This document shows positions 1 to 9,890 of a stretch of DNA of 64,000 bases, piece after piece. The notes below the pieces were generated by a model that was given only the letters and a program-made list of their open reading frames with translations, did no database searches and was not told the origin of the DNA. The stretch is from contig CAMTDV010000013.1 in the NCBI GenBank assembly GCA_947069175.1, forward strand, positions 32,687,725 to 32,751,724, read 5' to 3'. Position 1 is the first letter of the stretch; every line of letters begins with the position of its first letter. Both the position numbers and the translations under genes were made by a program. Source of the DNA: Scalesia atractyloides. Lineage: Eukaryota; Streptophyta; Magnoliopsida; Asterales; Asteraceae.

Positions 1-192
1 TTTTATTAGATTTTTAGGTTATTTTTTTTAAAGTATTTAATAGAGTTTTAAAACCTATAAAGTTGTTTTTAAATGCTTTAATTGATTCTTAATTAGTATT
101 TTAAATAAAATAATAATATAAAAATATATTAAAAAATTGAATCTTGTCAGGTCTGACAACTAGTCTGACCGGGTCGATGGGCATGTTTGGCA

Positions 193-615
193 GCGTGTGT
201 GAGGTTCGAACTCGTGGCCTCCCGTATACGTGCACGCAGCTCTACCAACTGAGCCACGTGTCTAACCCGAAATAATCTTGATTATATATATATATATAGA
301 TATATATATACTAATTGAGTTAAATCATAAATTCATTTAACTAAAAATGTTTTGTAAATAGTCGAACTGGTGACAGAGGCCGGATCGAACTCGGGTCTCT
401 TCTATCGTGTACACACAGCCCAACCAGTTGGGCTGTGTGTCTAACCCGTTATAATACTGAATTATATTAAATTAATATACATGCTGTGAGTTAATCTGAA
501 TAAGTTTTAAAAAGATTGGTTTTTATTTCAGATGTCGGTAACGTGTGAGTCTCGAACCCGGGACATGCGTTTAATAGTTGCACACATTCCACCGCTGGAC
601 TGTGTGTCTAACCCG
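193..615 (-). repeat. tRNA-like module array, left LTR of B (3 units)
   Basis: Three modules end (module 5' side) at 269, 448 and 615. Each begins CGGGTTAGACAC, forms a long D-arm-like hairpin and carries a TTCGA T-arm/B-box core. The 193-269 unit has the A box TGGCTCAGTTGG and GAGTTCGAACCTC. The middle unit has the strongest stem (CACACAGCCCAA pairing with TTGGGCTGTGTG). Spacing is 179 and 167 bp. They are not functional tRNA genes: no acceptor stem closes. Confidence 0.75.
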
Positions 616-1206
616 ATTAAAATACCAAATTTAGTTATATTAATATACTACCCAAGCTTCATCTTCTTCATTGGTATTACCTAGAAACCAACTGTTTAAT
701 TATAAAAAAAAAAGTGATTTCCAATTCGATGGTTGATTTCTTCCAATATGTTACAACACAAAGATAAACAGGAGGGGTTTTTGTACCGAAACGGAGTTGA
801 TCGATATTCCGTGACTCCTCCGGCGATGAATAGATATTTTTCCGGCGACACTTGACTCGAGTAGAGAGGATTGCTTTCAGAAGGTGTTGAGTGATGTTGA
901 GAGTGAGAGAGTTTAGATGAAGGTTAAGGTGTGATATTTATAGGCCAAATGATTTACAAGTTTTCGGTTTCAAAATCTTGATTTTAAAATCATTGATTTC
1001 CATTGGTTATAAATTGAATTGGTCTTGATTTTTGTGATTTGTAACCGATGTTTGATATCGTTTACAAATGTTTTTCATAAACGAATTCGTACATTGAGCT
1101 TGATTGATCGAAGGGCGGTTACTGGTTTGAGGTTTCCAAATTTGCAGGTTTTAAATGTTAGTTTTATTATAAGAATTATTTGTTTTCACATTTAAAACAA
1201 AAGTAT

Positions 1207-1272
1207 GTGTAGATCAGTGGTGTATCTTGTGTGTGTGTTTGATGGGGACCCGGGTTCGAACCCGGTTGCCCC
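1207..1272 (+). repeat. Inverted tRNA-like module, left LTR of B
   Basis: It lies antisense to the LTR and holds TAGATCAGTGG (A-box-like) and a perfect T-arm palindrome, CCGGGTTCGAACCCGG, near 1258-1273. It occupies the same relative place as the inverted modules in the LTRs of A and C. Confidence 0.65.
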
Positions 1273-1467
1273 TTAAATTTATTATTATTTTTTTTAAACT
1301 TCATTATTAATATTGTTATTATTTATTTAATATTTTAAATTCTTTTAATTCATTTAGTAACTATAAGTTAACAACTCGAATTAAATGGTGTGCACGTGAC
1401 TTTAAATTAAATATTTGAATTATTTAACGAAGCGGGTTATGAAACCCGTTTTACAACGAATGTTACA

Positions 1468-1484
1468 GTATCCCCTACTTTTAG
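1468..1484 (-). other. Polypurine tract of element B
   Basis: Minus strand reads CTAAAAGTAGGGGATAC directly before the LTR TGTAACA, matching the tract of element A (11857-11871). Confidence 0.8.
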
Positions 1485-1530
1485 AAATTTCGTCCCGAAA
1501 TTTAGGTAGTAGGTGTAACTAGAAAGAGAT

Positions 1531-1590
1531 GCGGGTATTTTTTTCACGTATTGAGTCTTCGCGTTCCCAAGTAAACTCAGGTTTTCGTTA
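1531..1590 (-). pseudogene. Chromodomain C-terminal scrap of element B
   Basis: The minus strand keeps a stretch equivalent to the last residues of element A's polyprotein (TWERED then a YPHLF-like end), immediately before the polypurine tract. This is the only pol-derived sequence seen in B, so the ancestor had pol with a chromodomain that was later replaced or deleted. Confidence 0.6.
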
Positions 1591-1942
1591 AACTCCCAAC
1601 ACACTCTGACTAAAATCTAGATGTCTCTTAACAGAAAAGAGAGGTATAATGTTTGGATTTGACGTTTACATAACCAGGGAGTGTGAAGTTTTGAATTTTT
1701 ATTGAGGCGGTAACGTTCCTAGTAAGGGTTGAATACCCCGCTACAGGAATCGCTTTTTGATGCCTGAGGTGAGAAGCGTTGATACACGGAGTTGATTGAC
1801 TGGATATGATTTCATGCATAAGAGTTTTGAGAGAATTGATGCGTTGAAAAGATAAAGTTATATCACAAGACAAAAACTTCAGCCATGACGATATTAAAAC
1901 CTACACGGAACTTCTCATAACCGACTGACAATGCTTTTGATC

Positions 1943-2004
1943 CTTTGACAAGAATACTTATATATAGGAAGTACCAGCGGCGTATCCACCATATTCTTGT
2001 CAAA
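1943..2004 (-). repeat. Conserved 13-bp-stem hairpin, single copy in element B
   Basis: The arms are TTTGACAAGAATA and TATTCTTGTCAAA around a loop of about 36 bases containing GGATACGCCGCTGG. The same hairpin occurs six times in element C (44114-45786), also between gag and the polypurine tract. Confidence 0.75.
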
Positions 2005-2393
2005 TTTTCATTGGCTTTGTCAGTAAGTTATGATTAGTTCTATGTGACTCTAAATCTACAAAACATAAACAAACACAACAGCCAAAGATTGAGTCTCAAA
2101 TCCGAAAGAATACATGACTGAATGACGACGGTACCTCTCTCGTTTGTTATGATAAAGGAGCCAGTCTATGAAAAAGTGAGACACGACTCAACTTCTTTAA
2201 ATGTGAGGCAAGGTATGTCATGATGTTATGATGACATGAAATTTTAAATCGATGAATGAAATAAAACAATGATATCAATTAGCATTAAAATTCTTGGATA
2301 CATAAATTCCTAAATTAAAACAGGGATACACAAAGATTGAGATTTATAGAAAACATTTAAAAAAACTCAACGATTCGAGCGGAGTCTTGGTTC

Positions 2394-3736
2394 TTAGTGA
2401 TGGAAGGCTAGTTGGGTTGCACCGATATTAACGTCAACTGGATTAGCGTTGATGTTGTAAGCTCTTCCTCTTGCTGGTGGGGGTGCTGGGTTTGCTTGAT
2501 TAACTGGGTTCGCTTGAGCTTGGGCGTTAATGATGTTAACCAATCTAGGGCACGTGTTTCTAAAATGAGTAGGGTCACCACAATTAAAGCAAGCTCGAAC
2601 ATATGGAACTATGGGGTATTGGGGTTGTTGATAGGGTTGGATCATGTTTTGGGTAGGGGGTGGAGCTTGATCTTGAGGAGTACGACAAGTTTTGCTCAGA
2701 TGACCATAACGTCCACAATTAGCACACAGTCGACAGGGTATGGTGGGTTGATGGTGGTAAAAACAGGTGTTGCATTGAGGGTGAGGGCCAATGTAAGGTT
2801 TCTTATTTGGTAAGCAGAGTTGGGTGCTACTTGAGTGATTGGGATAGCTTAGAGTGGTATGGCTTGTGGAGCTGGTTGATTGCCTTGAGTGACAGCGAAA
2901 TTTTGCCCGTCTCGCTTTCTCTTGGTAGTGGGTTGGGAAGAGGATTCAGTTTGGGTTGAGTTTGAGGTTTTGGTTGGTGTTTTATCTTTCTTGTTCTCAT
3001 CCTTGAAGTCTCCATTCCTAATGTGGTTTTCGGTGAGCTCTGTAGCTAGCTCCATTGCTGCTTCCAAAGTTGCAGGTGTGGTACTCATTCAGGGTCCTGA
3101 ATCTTTGAAGGAAGACCCTGAATGTAGTGCTCGATCAAACGGTAGAGAGGGGTGAAACAATTTGGAACCATTTGATTCAACTCGGGAATCTCTTTTTATA
3201 GTTTATGTGATCTCCCTCTTTTTGCTTCAAGGAATAGAACTCATCCTCTAATTTCTTAATTTCACTTCTTGGACAGAAACGTCTAGTCATAGCTCTCTCA
3301 ATTCTTCCCAAGTTAGGGCTACAGCGGCCTCGACGCCTCGTCTGCCCTTCTCAGCATTCCACCACGTGAGGGCTACTCCATACAAGCGTCCAGTAGCATA
3401 GCGCACTTTACGATCGTTGGAACAATCACAGTTGAGGACAGTACTCTCCATCTCTTTGAACCAACGAAGGAGAGAAGTGACTCCCTCAGTACCTTCGTAC
3501 TTTGGGGGGTCACATGAGTTGAAGTGCTTGTAGGTGCACTTGGTGGTGTTTGGGGGAGGATTAGCAACATTTTGACCCTCTTGATTGATTGGGTGGATGG
3601 GATTAGCGGCAAGGGCTTGTTGGACTTGAACTATGATGTCGGGAAGTACGGTGGCCATTTGTTGAGCGATTTGGGCAACCATGCGCTCACGGGATTTTCC
3701 TGATCTCCTACCTCTACGAGAGTGAGTAGAAGACAT
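2394..3736 (-). pseudogene. Element B gag (frameshifted)
   Basis: This is the nucleocapsid/capsid precursor of a gypsy element. The start is the ATG at 3736 in the context TTGTAGATG, the same as in A and C. The intact first segment (3736-3287) carries the Retrotrans_gag-type region: a YKHF..CDPPKYEG stretch, a hydrophobic LLRWFKEME and ALTWWN. The frame is then lost at about 3287 and resumes in pieces (3088-2849 and 2645-2394). The last piece has a CCHC knuckle, CFNCGDPTHFRNTC, followed by a Pro/Ala/Asn-rich tail. No protease follows. The frameshifts make it unlikely to be translated whole. Family assignment is firm; present function is doubtful. Confidence 0.8.
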
Positions 3737-3750
3737 CTACAAGGAATACG

Positions 3751-3755
3751 TAACG
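3751..3755. repeat. Target-site duplication of element A, left
   Basis: TAACG, identical to 14493-14497. It marks a normal integrase-mediated insertion of A into the leader of B. Confidence 0.9.
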
Positions 3756-3942
3756 TGTAACATCCGTCGAAAAACGGGTTTCCAAACCGCTTCATTTATT
3801 AATCAAATATCCAATTATAAAAATTTCATTTCGTATTTATGGTCAATATTAATTTTAAACAATACATATTAATAAACATATTAGAATTTAAAAACTATAA
3901 TTATTAAAAAGTAAAAATAAGTGCTTAAAAAATAAAAATCAA

Positions 3943-4007
3943 GCTGCCGGATTTCGAACCCGGGTCAGCCGGGTCACCAAACAACCACAACACCACTCCG
4001 CCACACG
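3943..4007 (-). repeat. Inverted tRNA-like module, 5' LTR of A
   Basis: The minus strand reads GTGTGGCGGAGTGG (A-box-like), then after about 30 bases a T-arm hairpin with GGGTTCGAAA. One stem base differs from the perfect stem of the 3' LTR copy. Confidence 0.7.
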
Positions 4008-4268
4008 ATGTCTTTTGTTAATATAATGAAACAATTAAACTTATAATAAAACTCGAAATCAAATTCAGTAATCAGCGCGCCCAATCCGCAGTCGCCAGAA
4101 ATATGACGATTTCGCTAAATTTCGATCGTTCCCTTTGACTGAACGCGTGAATTAACTTCGGCATCGGTTATAACCGATGTCTAATCCCCCAATTCAAGTC
4201 GTAACCGCCGGAGAAACATTGACCACGAATCAAGATCAAATTCGGACTCGATTCATTCTGTTTCTTCC

Positions 4269-4277
4269 CTATAAATA
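4269..4277 (+). promoter_or_regulatory. LTR TATA box, element A 5' LTR
   Basis: CTATAAATA lies about 510 bases into the LTR. The equivalent site in the 3' LTR is at about 12389-12397. The corresponding TATA in element C is at 39767. Confidence 0.6.
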
Positions 4278-4862
4278 CACACCCACGTCTCTGGTAACCT
4301 TTTCGCTCAAAATCGCACAATTTATCGAAGTCTTAGCACTCGCCGGAGAAATTCTGCACTCGCCGGACTTTCACCGGAAAACCGAGACTTACACCAAATC
4401 GGTAAATTTCTCGACTCTTTCGTTTTCAATCCATTGTTAGACATATACTAACTTCAATCCTTCAACCAGAATCGGTTACAGACGACGTTGCCGGAAATTC
4501 TGCACTCGCCGGAAAATCTCTGGAAATTCCGAAATCACACTGTAAATCGGTACAATCATCTAAACCCCCTGATATCTCTTGTTTAGTCACTTAATTTCAC
4601 AACTCATTGATCAAAACTGTTAGTTGATCCGCTCAGACGGAATTCACAAAGCAGAGCCGATGACCCTTGCCGGAGTTCTGAGAAAAACATCCTGTTTGGT
4701 ACAATTCTATTCTTTAATCTCATTATCTAATACTTTCCAACCAATTATAAGTTTCGATAATCGAATTAAACAAAAACAGTCGGGCATCTGGTTCTGTGTC
4801 TTTATAAATGAAGAAGACGAAGGCGATGTGTGTATAAATTTAATTAAAACTGAATATTATAC

Positions 4863-5278
4863 CGGGTTAGGCACACGGTTTAGTGGTGGACTGTGTGCAA
4901 ATTTAATATCACGGTCCCGAGTTCGAGTCCTAACACGCTGCCTGGTTCTTACAAATTTCCAACCATTTTTAATACTGATATATATTAAGACGCAGATAGT
5001 ATATAAATGTAATTAAAATCGCATATCATTCGGGTTAGTCACACAGCCCAGTTGTCGGGTTGTGTGCAATACAAGGCTATGGACGCGGGTTCGAGTCCAG
5101 GCCCTCACACCGGTTCAATGATTTAAAAACCTTTTAAATTAAATAGAATTCTGAATAATCTAAATAGTATATAAGTATAATTAAAATCAGAAATATTTCG
5201 GGTTAGACACGTAGCTCAGTTGGTAGAGCTGCGTGCACGCGTACGAGAGGTCCCGAGTTCGAACCTCACTCAGTGCAC
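4863..5278 (+). repeat. tRNA-like module array, 5' LTR of A (3 units, 168-bp period)
   Basis: Units start at 4863, 5031 and 5199, exactly 168 bp apart. Each has a CGGGTTAG leader, a D-arm-like hairpin, a spacer, a TTCGA T-loop/B-box and an AT-rich linker that is itself repeated (GTATATAA followed by AATTAAAATC). Unit 3 has the A box TAGCTCAGTTGG in the stem CACGTAGCTC / GAGCTGCGTG, then GAGTTCGAACCTC. Unit 1 of this LTR has mutated stem bases compared with the 3' LTR copy. Confidence 0.8.
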
Positions 5279-5289
5279 ACTCAACCACA

Positions 5290-5345
5290 GTCCAACCGGT
5301 CAAGTCGGTCAACGGTCAACGGCCGGTCAACGGTCAAAAAGTCAA
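5290..5345 (+). promoter_or_regulatory. GGTCAAC-rich cluster (W-box-like on the minus strand), 5' LTR of A
   Basis: At least five GTCAA(C/A) motifs lie in about 55 bp. The reverse complement TTGAC is the core of the WRKY-bound W-box. Clusters at the same place occur in the 3' LTR (about 13415-13470) and in the LTRs of C (about 40820-40866 and 47700-47750). Confidence 0.45.
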
Positions 5346-5812
5346 AATTTTTATTTTCTTTTTATTTATTTATTTAATTTAAAAACCAATTAAAAATACT
5401 TAAAAATAATATTTTTAAAGTTAGGAAATGGCCTTAAACTCACAAAAATAAATCTAAAAATCTATTAAGTTTGTTAATTAAAAGTATTAGTCTCAAATTA
5501 AACTCCATTTATTTACCGAACCATTTCGTTATTATTTTAGGTTAGTTTTCCTCGTCGATCAAATCCCAAAACTCGTGCGCATCCAACATCATCAAAAGAA
5601 CGCACCCAATGTGAGTGAATCTCTACCAATTCCCCGTTTTAATCACATTTTTAGTGTATCATATGTCCTTAATTAATTATTATATTTAAACACTTGTGCA
5701 TCCATCATATCCGTGATCAAATGTGTATTCAATATGTATCAATTGTTGTGTGGATTATGTTTAGATTAAAGTTATCATTTTCAGTACATGCATTTCATTA
5801 GGCCCATCACTC

Positions 5813-5931
5813 CCCGTGGGAGACGGGTTGAGTACAGGTGTCTATTCGATCGGCTCCGTTTGATTGAGCCTTGATCTCACATACATCATCATACATTTCA
5901 TACGATCGGCTCCGTTTGATTGAGCCTTGAT
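5813..5931 (+). repeat. Short hairpins near the 3' part of LTR A
   Basis: CCCGT/ACGGG at 5813-5827 is followed by two direct copies of a GATCGGCTC...GAGCCTTGATC hairpin (about 5846-5875 and 5902-5931). The first has counterparts in B (15806-15820) and C (41301-41315, 41443-41457) with a compensated base pair. Confidence 0.6.
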
Positions 5932-6362
5932 CTCACAATACATTATCATTCATGTCATATACTCATTCAAGGTGGTTTCTGATTGTTTGTTTATATATGT
6001 TTGCTCACATATGAATATTGCACAACTTTTCAATATTAAATACAACAAGAAATCAATAACAATGTTTTTAAACAAGGTTCACTCGCCAACTTTTGTTGAC
6101 CCAAAATTTCCCCCATTTTACACATGATACAGGTGATCCAGTTGAGGCAAGAAACACATAAGAGGGCCTAGAAGAATAAATCAGTTTAAGCTTTGGATTG
6201 TTTTACTTAGTTTCATTTCCTTGTATTTGTATGAATTTGATTTGAACATTTAAGTTGTAATCTGAATTTAATAAATATGAAACATTTTAGTAAACATCAT
6301 GAGCTTTGGTGATAACCCAATTATGCCCCGACTCTTATTCCGCTGCGGGTCGGGGTGTGACA

Positions 6363-6382
6363 GATTGGTATCAGATCCATGA
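6363..6382 (+). other. Primer-binding site of element A
   Basis: TGGTATCAGATCCATGA follows the LTR by three bases and is complementary to the 3' end of plant initiator tRNA-Met. Element C keeps the canonical TGGTATCAGAGCC. Confidence 0.85.
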
Positions 6383-7172
6383 CTATAGGGATATAGGATA
6401 GGTTATTAGACCCTTAGAGCTATACTATAGTTGATTAAATTTTTAAATTGTTTATGTGTTACATACAAAATTCATGATGTTTATATGCTTTATGTTTATT
6501 GTTACATTCAATGTTATGCAAGCATGTTCATAAGTACATATTATTATACAATGTTCATCATGAATCATATCCTCATAACATATCATATCCATGAGAGCAC
6601 ACACCTCACAATTCCCATGATTTTTGCAACGATTTTTGTATTTTTCAAATCACATCAAAGTGAGTTCCCATGACGGGCATGTAGTAACTGGAAGGGTACA
6701 AGTACCGGTAGTCGGAACGTCCTGTCTAGGCTTGGCATTCGTATAAATCCAAAATAAAGGACCAGTTTGCCTACCTGGGGACTAACGATGAGAGTACGAA
6801 GGACCTATTAGGCCAAAGCATGCTATACCAAACGTCGTGTGAGCTAACCCCACTTTGAGTTGTCATTGTGTCTATACCTGGACACCCTCCTACCATACAT
6901 CTCGCAATCATATTTCATGGTTTTCATTCGGGTGATCCGAGTGTTAAACCGCCAACACCAATGTGAATCCTACTAAGCCAATAGTCATGGGGGCCCACAT
7001 GACTATACAGGCAATGGTATGGGGGACATTGGAGGCCCAAACATGAGCAAACCCAAGACATCCTATGGATGTAGTTGCATTATTGATGATTATGTTATTT
7101 TATTACTTTTAACGACACATAACACCTAAAAAACTTCTTAAACTCACAATCTTCCTATGTATGTTCCTGTAG
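6383..7172 (+). other. Untranslated leader of element A
   Basis: No convincing ORF. It is alignable with the leader of C (41901-42660) and, inverted, of B (15303-14498). Well-kept stretches include GACGGGCATGTAGTAACTGG and CCAAGACATCCTATGGATGTAG. Conservation across three elements suggests packaging or translation signals; that is inference. Confidence 0.6.
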
Positions 7173-8400
7173 ATGTCGGCTAGGCAACTACGTGGAGGTA
7201 GAAAGTCAGGAAGGTCAAACGAACGCTTGGCCACCCAAATTGCAAAACAAATGGCCGCGGTGCTTCCTGACATCGTAATTCAAGTCCAACAAGCTCTCAC
7301 TGCGAATCCCATCAACCCTCCCAATCAAGAAGACCAGAACGTCGACAACCCTCCCTCCAAAAAGTGCTCCTACAAACACTTCAAGTCTTGCGATCCCCAA
7401 AAGTATGAAGGGACCGAAGGTGTCACTGCTCTCCTCCACTGGTTTGAGGAAATGGAGAACACCTTCCTCAATTGCGATTGTCCCGAGGATCGCAAGGTAC
7501 GTTGCGCAACCGGGAGACTGTTTGGGGTAGCCCTTACCTGGTGGAACACAGAAAAGGTAAGAGAGGAGTCGAAGATGCTATGGCCTTAACATGGGAAGAG
7601 TTAAGGGAAATAATGACAAGACGCTTCTGTCCAAGAAGCGAAATCAAGAAGTTGGAAGATGAATTCCATTCGTTAAAACAAAAGGAAGGAGATCATACTT
7701 CCTACAACAAAAGATTTCTCGAGCTAAACCAAATGATCCCCAACTTGTTCACCCCAGTGTACCGCTTGGTTGAACACTACATTCGAGGCCTCCCCTCGAA
7801 AATTCAAGACTCGGTTCTAAGCACTTCACCTGCAACACTTGAGGTCGCAATGGAACTAGCTACCGAACTTACCGAGAATCGCATCCGAAACGGTAATTTC
7901 AAGAAGGAGAAAAAGAAAGCCCCCATTGAGGCCCAAACTTCAAACCATTCTGTCTCCTCTTTGAAGTTTGCTGGTAAGAGGAAGCGAAAAAGCAGGAACT
8001 TTGCTGTCACACAAACAAACCCCCTATCACTGCTGCACCCATCACTCAAGTTGCCCCCTCAGCTGCACCATATAAAAAGCCATACTCCGGCCCATACCCA
8101 AAATGCAACCGTTGCCAATACCATCACCTTCCCGAACATCCCTGCTAACATTGCACCAGCTGTGGCCGTGCAGGTCACACCATCCAAACTTGTCGTACAC
8201 TTCAGCGAATGAACCGCAACCAACCCTCAACCCAAACCCACCATCAGATAGTGGGTCAAGCCCAACAACCCTTACTTCTACCATCTACACAACATACGCC
8301 CAATCCTACTACCAACCCAACTACCCCATGATGCAACCCATGCGAGCTTGTTACAACTGTGGAGACCCAAACCACTTTAAAACACTTGTCCACGCTTGGT
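7173..8400 (+). pseudogene. Element A gag
   Basis: This is a structural capsid/nucleocapsid protein. The ATG at 7173 is in the TGTAGATG context shared by A, B and C. The first segment (7173-7558) has the basic N-terminus, KHFKSCDPQKYEG and ALTWWNTEK. A single extra base near 7558 shifts the frame; the reading continues to about 8015 with RRFCPRSEIKKLEDEFHSLK and a Lys-rich stretch. A second shift near 8016 and a stop in the zinc region follow. Cys-rich elements remain visible in the right frames: CTSCGRAGHTIQTC at about 8150-8195 and CYNCGDPNHF at about 8348-8380, the last missing its final Cys through another shift. Each break is small, consistent with neutral decay. Confidence 0.85.
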
Positions 8401-8782
8401 GAACATCATTCATGCCCAAGCTCAAGCAAATCCGGTGAACCAAGCTAACCAAGTTCCTCCACCTGCTAGAGGAAGAGCTTTCAACATCAACGCCAATCAA
8501 GCTAGGGCTGACAACAACGTGGTTAACGGTACGTTTCTCATCAATGGTAGTTATGCATCCATGTTATTTGATACTGGCGCGGATAAGAGTTTTGTGTCCT
8601 TAGAATTTGAACCCATCCTCAACCAAACTCGTGATAATCTCATGGAATCCATAACGGTGGAAGTTGCTGACGGAAAACCGGTCTCATTAAACTCTATTAT
8701 ACGAAATTGTACCCTCACTCTAAACGATCACGATTTTCCAGTTGACCTCATTCCTATGAAGTTGGGAAGTTTCGACATATAA
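8396..8782 (+). pseudogene. Element A protease region
   Basis: This is the retroviral-type aspartic protease that would cleave Gag-Pol. The active-site triad region reads LFDTGADKSFVS (about 8565-8600), with the N-terminal linker of Asn/Pro/Ala residues still continuous with gag. The frame ends in a premature TAA at about 8780, where one base seems to be missing before the IGMDWL motif that begins the next segment. Confidence 0.8.
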
Positions 8783-9890
8783 TCGGTATGGACTGGCTCA
8801 GCCAACATCATGCTGAAGTAGTATGCCGCGAAAAGTTCATTCGCATTCCTCTTGCAGATGGTCAAACCCTACGAATATTTGGAGTAAACCCCTTCGAAAG
8901 GACTCAAATTGATGTCCTGCCTTCAAGCCCGAAAATATCTCCGCAAGAACTATGTCGCATTCCTAACTCACGTCATCAAGAAGGGAAGCAAGGACAAGAA
9001 ACTCGAAGATATACCTGTAGTGAAAGAATTCCCACAAGTCTTTCCCGACGACATCTCAGGACTTCCTCCCATGAGAGAAGTCGAATTCCGCATTGATCTT
9101 ATACCTGGCGCTACACTAGTCGCAAAATCTCCTTATAGGTTAGCCCCATCGAAATGCAAGAGCTGGCCAGTCAACTGCAAGAGCTGACTGACAAAGGATT
9201 TATACGTCCTAGCTCATCGACTTGGGGTGCACCTGTTCTTTTTGTGAAGAAGAAAGATGGAACGTTTCGCATGTGTATCGACTACAGAGAACTCAACAAG
9301 TTAACGGTCAAGAACCACTACCCGTTAACTCTCATCGATGACCTTCTAGACCAACTTCAAGGCGCCACCTGTTTTTCAAAAATCGACCTTCGTTCTGGAT
9401 ATCATCAACTCAGAGTACATGAAGAAGACATCCCAAAGACCGCCTTCCAAACTCGATTGGTCATTATGAATTCATGGTCATGCCATTTGGTTTAACCAAC
9501 GCCCCACAAGTATTTATGGATTTAATGAATAGGGTATGCAAACCCTACCTCGACCGCTTTGTCATAGTCTTCATCGGCGACATCCCATCTACTCAAAGTC
9601 TAAGTCTGATCATGAACGACACCTTCGACTCATCCTTACAATCTTAAGGACAGAAAAGTTGTACGCTAAGTTCTCGAAATGTGAATTCTGGTTAAGGGAA
9701 GTACAATTCCTTGGACACGTCGTCAATGACAAGGGAATTCATGTTGATCCCTCAAAAATCAAGGCAGTACAGGAATGGCAAGCGCCAAGTACCCCTACCG
9801 AAGTAAGATCATTTCTTGGTTTGGCTGGTTACTATCGCCGCTTCATTGCCAATTTCTCCCGTATTGCTGTAACCACTCACGACGTTGACT
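8783..9890 (+). pseudogene. Element A reverse transcriptase region
   Basis: It starts with the linker MDWLSQHHAEV, then shows RT landmarks spread over three frames: EFPQVFPDDISGLPP (about 9030), FVKKKDGTFRMCIDYRELNK (about 9240), KIDLRSGYHQLRV (about 9380), MPFGLTNAPQVF (about 9480), and FLGHVV with GLAGYYRRFI (about 9710-9850). The catalytic box, normally F-I-D-D in this group, reads FIGD at about 9572-9583: the first Asp codon is GGC. Frameshifts are visible near 8900, 9150, 9460 and 9590. It is inactive as it stands. Confidence 0.85.

Larger units (their letters stand above)
1..1467 (-). repeat. Element B 3' LTR (truncated by window edge)
   Basis: Base 1 aligns with about position 16146 of the right LTR, and similarity continues to the TGTTACA end at 1461-1467 (TGTAACA on the minus strand). 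The LTR contains three direct tRNA-like modules, one inverted module and a TATA box on the minus strand (TATAAATA, about 935-943). Confidence 0.9.
3756..6362 (+). repeat. Element A 5' LTR
   Basis: It begins TGTAACATCC and ends GGGTGTGACA, directly before the primer site. It contains an inverted tRNA-like module, a TATA box, three direct tRNA-like modules, a GGTCAAC-rich cluster, a short CCCGT/ACGGG hairpin and two copies of a GATCGGCTC hairpin repeat. Confidence 0.93.

Noticed and set aside
193..615. CRISPR-like array
   Set aside because: Periodic units, but they are diverged tRNA-like modules in a plant LTR with no short identical repeats, unique spacers or cas genes.
2412..3155. Plus-strand frames opposite the gag of B
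   Set aside because: Antisense shadows of gag, with CCHC codons read backwards.
4177..4440. LTR open frame of 87 codons (also 12297-12560), with a similarly placed 122-codon frame in C (39717-40085, 46601-46969)
   Set aside because: They begin near and run across the TATA box; the shared L-P-Y-K-Y residues are just the TATAAATA DNA read in frame. No domain or codon bias supports a protein.
5199..5278. Functional tRNA gene
   Set aside because: A and B boxes are present but no 7-bp acceptor stem or proper anticodon arm closes, and similar units repeat in every LTR.
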